Origin: Neoroseomonas eburnea
GTDB lineage: Bacteria; Pseudomonadota; Alphaproteobacteria; Acetobacterales; Acetobacteraceae
Reading direction: 5' to 3'
DNA: 64,000 nucleotides
Assembly: GCF_018129005.1 (NCBI RefSeq)
Contig: NZ_JAAEDL010000009.1
Location: 113,216 to 177,215, forward strand
Both the position numbers and the translations under genes were made by a program. This document shows positions 58,421 through 64,000 of the stretch, in pieces. Each line of letters starts with the position of its first letter. The stretch's first letter is position 1. The notes beneath the pieces were generated by a model. It was not told where the DNA came from and did not search any database. It saw only the letters and a list, made by a program, of their open reading frames with translations.

Positions 58421-59358
58421 CCCTCGATCGCATCCCAGATCGCCTTCTCGAGATGCACCCCGTCGAAGCGCGCGATCTCCTGCAGGCCGGTCGGCGAGGT
58501 CACGTTGATCTCCGTCAGGTAGCCGCCGATCACGTCGATGCCGACGAAGATCATGCCGCGCTTCCTCAGCTCCGGCCCGATGGCGGCGCAGATCTCGCGC
58601 TCACGTTCGGTCAGCTTCGTCGGCTCGGGGCGCCCGCCGACATGCATGTTGGACCGTGCCTCGCCGGCCGCGGGCACGCGGTTGATCGCGCCCATCGCCT
58701 CGCCATCCACCAGGATGATGCGCTTGTCGCCTTCCCGCACCGCGGGGACGTATTTCTGGATCACCAGCGGCTCGCGGGAGCGCTCGGTGAACATCTCGAC
58801 CAGCGCGTTCATGTTCGGGTCGTCGGGGCGCAGGTGGAACACGCCCGCGCCGCCATTGCCGAACAGCGGCTTCACGATGATGTCGCCGTGCTCCTCGCGG
58901 AAGGCGGCGATGCGCCGGCGGTCGGCCGTCACCATCGTCACCGGCATGAGCGCGGGGAAATGCGTGACGAACAGCTTCTCCGGCGCGTTGCGCACCTCGG
59001 CCGGGTCGTTCACCACCAGGGTCCTCGGGTGGATGTGCTCGAGGATATGGGTGGCCGTGATGTAGGCCATGTCGAAGGGCGGGTCCTGGCGCATCAGCAC
59101 CACGTCCGCGCCCGATCCGAGGTCGAGCTCCTCCTCCGGCCCGAAGGTAAAGTGGTTGCCCTTCTCCCGCCGCACCGTCACGGGCTTCGCCCAGGCTGTC
59201 ACGCGGCCGCCGCGCAGCGCCAGGTCGCGCACGTGGTAGTGCCAGAGGGCATGGCCGCGGGCCTGCGCCTCGAGCATCAGGACAAAGGTGGAATCGGCGT
59301 CGATGTTGATGGATTCGATCGGGTCCATCTGGACCGCGACGCGAAGGCTGCGTGTCAT
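58402..59358 (-). CDS. gshB: Glutathione synthetase
   Basis: ATP-grasp ligase adding glycine to gamma-glutamylcysteine. It has 318 residues from ATG 59358 ([25 protein letters not shown]). Family pattern: [70 protein letters not shown] and [25 protein letters not shown]. All ATP-grasp and substrate motifs are intact. It ends in KVGGG, encoded by a repeat hairpin. The downstream GST and hypothetical gene suggest a glutathione detoxification cluster. Confidence 0.95.
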   Translation of the reverse strand: MTRSLRVAVQMDPIESINIDADSTFVLMLEAQARGHALWHYHVRDLALRGGRVTAWAKPVTVRREKGNHFTFGPEEELDLGSGADVVLMRQDPPFDMAYITATHILEHIHPRTLVVNDPAEVRNAPEKLFVTHFPALMPVTMVTADRRRIAAFREEHGDIIVKPLFGNGGAGVFHLRPDDPNMNALVEMFTERSREPLVIQKYVPAVREGDKRIILVDGEAMGAINRVPAAGEARSNMHVGGRPEPTKLTEREREICAAIGPELRKRGMIFVGIDVIGGYLTEINVTSPTGLQEIARFDGVHLEKAIWDAIEGKVGGG

Positions 59359-59463
59359 GAGCGCGCTTCCTGAACCTGGTCCGGGACGGACCGCTTGAAG
59401 ACGTCGTGCCATCGCGCGACGGAATGCGCCAGGGGAGAGGCGACGCCGCGGCGGCCCAACTCA

Positions 59464-59602
59464 TGGTTGTTTTAAGTTAAGATTGCACGATTTTGGGTTA
59501 AGTCCTGACGTAGAAATGGCATAGGTTGCTGCATCGTTAAGGTCCGCCCCGGGCCTGAGATGCGGCAGGACGCCGCGCCCTCCCGATCTGCCGAGACGCG
59601 CC
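59464..59602. promoter_or_regulatory. AT-rich divergent promoter region
   Basis: Between the gshB start (59358) and the plus-strand gene at 59603. It contains GTTTTAAGTTAAGATTGC, ATTTTGGGTTAAGTCC and CGTTAAGGTCC: four TTAA cores within 70 bases. Such contrast to the surrounding GC suggests promoters and regulator binding, but spacing does not fit the CtrA consensus TTAA-N7-TTAA. Confidence 0.5.
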
Positions 59603-60316
59603 ATGTCCTTGCGCTTGCCGCACTCCTTCAGTCCCGAGCTCCTTCCGTTGCCCGAAATCCCGCCGCCGGCCTACGGCCCCGAGGAGGAAGTGGTGTTCCT
59701 GACCGGGGCCACCGTGCCGGAGCCGGTCGTGGAGGCGGATGCCGGTGCCTCCGGGCAGACCACCGCCGCGGTCGAGGCTGCGGGAGGCGAAACGCCGCCG
59801 GCCGCGATGCCGCAGACGCCGCCTGCCTCCGTGCCGGAGCCGGTCATGGAGACGGCCGCCTCCGAGCCAACCGCCGCAGAGGCGGAGGCACCGCCGGGTG
59901 AGCCATCGCCTGCCGCGGTGCCGCAGATGCCGCCTCCCTCCGCGCCCGAGCCGGTCGCCGAAGCCGCTGCACCTTCCTCCGAACCGGCCGTCGCCGCCGC
60001 GGACCCGCCGCCGGCGACACCGGAGGATCACCCTCTCCTCGTGCCAGAGGACGCCTTCCCGACGCTCGAGGAACTCGACGCCATGCTCGCCGCCTATTCC
60101 GGCCCTCCGCCGGCCGCCGACGCGGCGACGCGCGCGGAGGTCGTCGCCATGCTCGGCCTCGATCCCGCCATCGCCGCGGATCCCGATCTCTACCTCGCCG
60201 CCATCGAGGCGCTCGCGCCGCCGGAGCCGGACCCGGTGCCGGGGCACGACCTCAGCGGGACGGCGACGTTCGCCTGGCCGTCGTACGAGCCGCAGGGGGG
60301 CTGGCTGCTGGGCTGA
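59603..60316 (+). CDS. Proline/alanine-rich hypothetical protein
   Basis: A 237-residue acidic, low-complexity protein. The N-terminus is MSLRLPHSFSPELLPLPEIPPP, then three imperfect repeats of the type VPEPVVEADAGA, VPEPVMETAASE and APEPVAEAAAPS with Pro/Ala spacers. The C-terminal third is more ordered: EDAFPTLEELDAMLAAYSG and ATRAEVVAMLGLDPAIAADPDLYLAAIEAL. No signal peptide. Its last 65 bases overlap the converging ScfR-like gene. I recognise no function. Confidence 0.6.
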   Translation: MSLRLPHSFSPELLPLPEIPPPAYGPEEEVVFLTGATVPEPVVEADAGASGQTTAAVEAAGGETPPAAMPQTPPASVPEPVMETAASEPTAAEAEAPPGEPSPAAVPQMPPPSAPEPVAEAAAPSSEPAVAAADPPPATPEDHPLLVPEDAFPTLEELDAMLAAYSGPPPAADAATRAEVVAMLGLDPAIAADPDLYLAAIEALAPPEPDPVPGHDLSGTATFAWPSYEPQGGWLLG

Positions 60317-61721
60317 CCGGCGCCGGCCGCGCCGCGGCCTCGAAGCGGTAGGGCGCGGCGTCCTCCACCGCCGGGTCGAGCACCAGCCGGTGTTCGAGCG
60401 GCGGGAAGGCGCGGCTGCGGCACTCGGCGCGGTCGCAGAGCCGGCAGGACAGCCCGATGCCGACCGCCGCGGTGTCGAGGTCGAGCCCTTCCGCATAGAC
60501 CAGCTCCGGCGCGCGGGAGATGTCGCAGCCCATCGCGACGACATGCACCGGCGGCGGCTCGCCCCAATGCGCCGCCGGCCCCTGCACGCTGCGCGCGACG
60601 GTCAGGAAGGTCGCGCCGTCGGGCAGGCGGGCCACCTGCACGCGGATGCGGCCGGGCGTCGCGAAGGCCTCGTGCACCACCCAGCGCGGGCAGGAACCGC
60701 CGAAGCGCGCGAAGGGAAAGCCGGCGGCGGAGAAGCGCTTGCCGACATTGCCCGCCGGGTCGACGCGCAGGAAGAAGAACGGCACGCCGCGCGCGCCTTC
60801 CCGCTGCATGGTCGAAAGCCGCTGGGCCGCTTGCTCGAAGCTGACGCCGAAGCGCGACGCCAGTGCCTCGATGTCGTGGCGCAGCTCGCGTGCGGTGGCG
60901 AGATAGGACGCATAGGGCATCAGCAGCGCGGCGGCGGCGTAGTTCAGCAGGCCGATGCGGATCATCGCCGCGGCTTCGGGCGTCGAGGGCTCGGCCCCTG
61001 CGGTCGCGGCCTCCACCGCCTCCCGCGCTTCCAGCAGCATCAGGGTGAAGGCCATCTGGAAGCCACGGCTTTCGCGCGGCAGGGATTCCGAAAGGTAGAG
61101 CACGCGCGCCGCCGCATCGTGCCGGCGCATCGCGCCATCCAGCGGCCCGACATGCACCGACAACCCGTGCGCGCGGCGCAGGCGTTCGGCGATGGCGTGG
61201 TTCATCTCCGCGGGTTGCGCGCCGAGCTCGCGGCCGATGGCTTCCGCCGCCGCCTCCAGCGCGGGGAAGTGGTTGGCGCGGTCGTGGAAGAAGTCGCGCG
61301 TCTCCTCGTTGGGCAGCAGGATGCGCCGGCCCGTGGGCAGGGCGAGGCCGGAGGAATCCTCCCGCGCGACGCGCCAGGCGCGGTACAGCGCCAGCACCGC
61401 ACGCGCCGCATTGGGTGCGGAGGCGGCCAGCGTCGTGACCTCCTGTTCCGGCACCGCCTCGAGGCCGAGCATCGGGTCCGACAGCACTTCCCGCAGGCCG
61501 GATTCGAGCTGCCGTTCCGCGCTGCCGGACAGCGCGGCGATCTCGACGCCGAGCGTTTCCGTCAGCTTGATCAGCAGGGACGCGGTGACGGCGCGCTGAT
61601 CGTGCTCGATGAGGTTCAGGTAACTGCCGGAAATGCCGAGCCGGGTGGCGAGTGCCTGCTGCGTCAGCCCGCGCTCCGACCGCAGGCGGCGGATGGTACG
61701 GCCGATCAGGGGGCGGGCCAT
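60252..61721 (-). CDS. ScfR/RamB-type XRE regulator of short-chain fatty acid metabolism
   Basis: A 489-residue regulator. The N-terminal XRE helix-turn-helix is TIRRLRSERGLTQQALATRLGISGSYLNLIEH. The middle has a peptidase M78-like segment (FTLMLLEAREAVE), and the C-terminal DUF2083-type part has a cysteine pair group (CDISRAPELVYAEGLDL, CRLCDRAECRSRAFPP). This is the RamB/ScfR family, which controls glyoxylate cycle and propionate genes. It is divergent from isocitrate lyase, the expected target. The tail (residues 465-489, Arg/Pro/Ala) comes from the convergent overlap. Confidence 0.9.
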   Translation of the reverse strand: MARPLIGRTIRRLRSERGLTQQALATRLGISGSYLNLIEHDQRAVTASLLIKLTETLGVEIAALSGSAERQLESGLREVLSDPMLGLEAVPEQEVTTLAASAPNAARAVLALYRAWRVAREDSSGLALPTGRRILLPNEETRDFFHDRANHFPALEAAAEAIGRELGAQPAEMNHAIAERLRRAHGLSVHVGPLDGAMRRHDAAARVLYLSESLPRESRGFQMAFTLMLLEAREAVEAATAGAEPSTPEAAAMIRIGLLNYAAAALLMPYASYLATARELRHDIEALASRFGVSFEQAAQRLSTMQREGARGVPFFFLRVDPAGNVGKRFSAAGFPFARFGGSCPRWVVHEAFATPGRIRVQVARLPDGATFLTVARSVQGPAAHWGEPPPVHVVAMGCDISRAPELVYAEGLDLDTAAVGIGLSCRLCDRAECRSRAFPPLEHRLVLDPAVEDAAPYRFEAAARPAPVSPAASPPAARTTARRTSPSR

Positions 61722-61833
61722 GAATTTACACCCTTCACAAATTCAGCGCCGAACCGGTGAAGAACTCCACGTTCTTGCCGCGCCGCACCCAAGATCGCTG
61801 GTGAACTTCGGCGATGCAATGTGAATTATTCAC
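61722..61833. promoter_or_regulatory. Operator-like dyads between the ScfR-like regulator and aceA
   Basis: Two AT-rich dyads. One, 61722-61744, has GAATTT and AAATTC arms around ACACCCTTCAC and begins next to the regulator's start codon. The other, 61821-61833, is GTGAAT-T-ATTCAC, perfect, 43 bases before the aceA start. They share TTCAC/GTGAA half-sites, also present singly at 61801. Likely binding sites for the ScfR-like protein at its own and the aceA promoter. Confidence 0.6.
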
Positions 61834-61875
61834 GGGCGCCGGATGCCCCGGCCCAATGCAGTTCCGAGGACCACC

Positions 61876-63219
<1,344 letters not shown>

Positions 63220-63236
63220 AACCGAGGAGACGATCC

Positions 63237-63413
63237 ATGGACAACGACCGCCACGACGACGGCTTGGTGCATTCCCACGCCTGGGCTACCGAGCCGCCCC
63301 GCCCCGCCCAGCCGCCGCCCCGCGTGGTCCCGGCGCCGACCGAGGACCATGACGATGGCCTGGTCCACGCCCATGGATGGGCCAGCGGGGACCGCGGACG
63401 GCCTTCGCACTGA
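63237..63413 (+). CDS. Small protein with duplicated HDDGLVHxHxWA motif
   Basis: A 58-residue protein with a good ribosome site (CGAGGAGACG), starting 17 bases after the aceA stop. The sequence has the motif twice: RHDDGLVHSHAWA near the start and DHDDGLVHAHGWA near the end, separated by a Pro-rich spacer. The paired Asp/His residues could bind a divalent metal. I know no functional name for it. Its position after isocitrate lyase suggests co-expression with the glyoxylate cycle. Confidence 0.75.
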   Translation: MDNDRHDDGLVHSHAWATEPPRPAQPPPRVVPAPTEDHDDGLVHAHGWASGDRGRPSH

Positions 63414-63498
63414 ATAGGCCGACGGACGGGGAGGGCAGTTCCTCCCCGCCCGCATCACGTCCGCCTCCCTCCCCCCCGGCGGCGGGCGTGGTGGAAAA

Positions 63499-63527
63499 GC
63501 CCGGCCGGCGGAGGACGCCGGCCGGGC
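63499..63527. terminator. Strong hairpin downstream of the aceA unit
   Basis: GCCCGGCCGGCG-GAGGA-CGCCGGCCGGGC: a perfect 12-base-pair stem with a 5-base loop, preceded by GGAAAA. The T-run is lacking. It is placed 85 bases after the small HDDGLVHxHxWA gene and probably ends the aceA transcript. Confidence 0.65.
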
Positions 63528-63625
63528 AATCGTGGCTGATGGACCGTGCTTGTCCTGGCTGCAGGCCGGCCCCGGCCGTACAAGAGCGCCTGTTCGCGAC
63601 GCCGTGCGCCACGGGGAGGTCCGTT

Positions 63626-63862
63626 GTGGCCGACGATCCCGGAGATCCGGGCGACGCAGGAAGCCTCGGGGAGACCGATCGCTTCCGTGACCTGGTCGAG
63701 CGCACCAGGGCGGGCAATCCGGAAAGCACGCATGCGCCGCGCTGGGCCCGGACCGGCAACTGGCGCCCGGATCGCGGCGAGATCGTCGTCTACGCCGTCG
63801 GCTACGGGATCATTGTCATGGTCCTGGTCATGCGCCTGCTCGGCTGCATCGACGACCGGTGA
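63626..63862 (+). CDS. Small membrane protein, unknown
   Basis: A 78-residue protein with an acidic N-terminal half (DDPGDPGDAGSLGETDRFRDL), a conserved-looking basic/Trp section (HAPRWARTGNWRPDRGE) and one C-terminal membrane helix (IVVYAVGYGIIVMVLVMRLL). I chose the GTG at 63626 because of its ribosome site (GGGGAGGTCC); an earlier in-frame start at 63377 would add a noncoding-looking stretch. No known family is recognised. Confidence 0.6.
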   Translation: MADDPGDPGDAGSLGETDRFRDLVERTRAGNPESTHAPRWARTGNWRPDRGEIVVYAVGYGIIVMVLVMRLLGCIDDR

Positions 63863-63866
63863 GCGA

Positions 63867-64000
63867 TCAGGCGAGCGCGTCCGCCTTGCGCGGCGTGACC
63901 GGCACCAGCAGGTAGCGCACCCCGTTGCTCTCGGCTGGCGGGAATCGCCCGGCGCGGATGTTGACCTGGATGGAGGGGAGCAGCAGGAGCGGCGCGGCGA
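63867..64000 (-). CDS. 3' end of an unidentified gene (cut by window edge)
   Basis: The last 44 codons of a minus-strand gene: LLLLPSIQVNIRAG, RFPPAESNGVRYLLVPVTP, RKADALA and stop. The frame is clean to the window edge and codon usage fits the surroundings. Too little is present to name the family. It ends five bases from the stop of the converging small membrane protein gene. Confidence 0.55.
   Translation of the reverse strand, partial: AAPLLLLPSIQVNIRAGRFPPAESNGVRYLLVPVTPRKADALA

Noticed and set aside
59464..59545. CtrA-binding site
   Set aside because: Several TTAA cores are present but none has the TTAA-N7-TTAA spacing.

Overview
The window is a very GC-rich stretch of an alphaproteobacterial chromosome. 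Gene content and style point to the Acetobacteraceae, in the Roseomonas-like group: System I cytochrome c maturation genes, many TctC-type binding proteins, a ScfR-type regulator beside isocitrate lyase, and very long antisense open frames caused by high GC. This placement is inference from gene families; no rRNA or tRNA gene is visible.

Layout. 1-5643: cytochrome c maturation operon (end of ccmC, then ccmD-E-F-G-H-I), interrupted twice by an interspersed repeat. 5986-7760: a two-gene minus-strand unit (membrane hydrolase, isoprenylcysteine-methyltransferase-like protein). 8289-10403: a thioredoxin-like protein divergent from argH and a small lipoprotein. 10721-15045: a GntR regulator divergent from a ThDP enzyme, alcohol dehydrogenase and SDR operon. 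15191-26513: a catabolic region with a minus-strand operon (biotin carrier, biotin carboxylase, BioY, carboxyltransferase, two TctC proteins) divergent from a GntR regulator, a tandem CoA-transferase, a third TctC and an enolase-superfamily enzyme. 26710-34342: minus-strand block with an exported PCMT, a membrane spermidine-synthase-like protein, a hydrolase, recR, ybaB, dnaX and the SRP RNA gene. 34430-42562: YHS protein, MarR with a cysteine-synthase-like enzyme, nudC, a DUF2244 protein, nth and an amidase. 42813-52774: GMC oxidoreductase, LysR/DoxX, SYLF protein, phosphatase, GNAT, a glycosyltransferase with a PIG-L-like protein, and an ABC transporter. 52821-59358: two degenerate EAL-like proteins, a Tim44-like protein, an RraA-like aldolase, GST and gshB. 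59603-64000: a Pro/Ala-rich protein, the ScfR-like regulator, isocitrate lyase, a 58-residue protein with a duplicated HDDGLVHxHxWA motif, a small membrane protein and one cut gene.

The strongest non-gene signal is a composite interspersed repeat (called family A here). About a dozen copies or fragments occur, built from two hairpin modules in inverted orientation around a variable core. Copies sit inside the ccm operon and hard against, or over, the 5' ends of ccmH, a tctC gene and a hydrolase gene. A second family (B, three copies), a single palindromic element of a type I recall as common in Alphaproteobacteria (C), and a G-rich hairpin family (D) also occur. AT-rich dyads stand out against the GC background at most divergent regulator promoters (11480, 21176, 21946, 35872, 61722 and 61821) and are likely operators.
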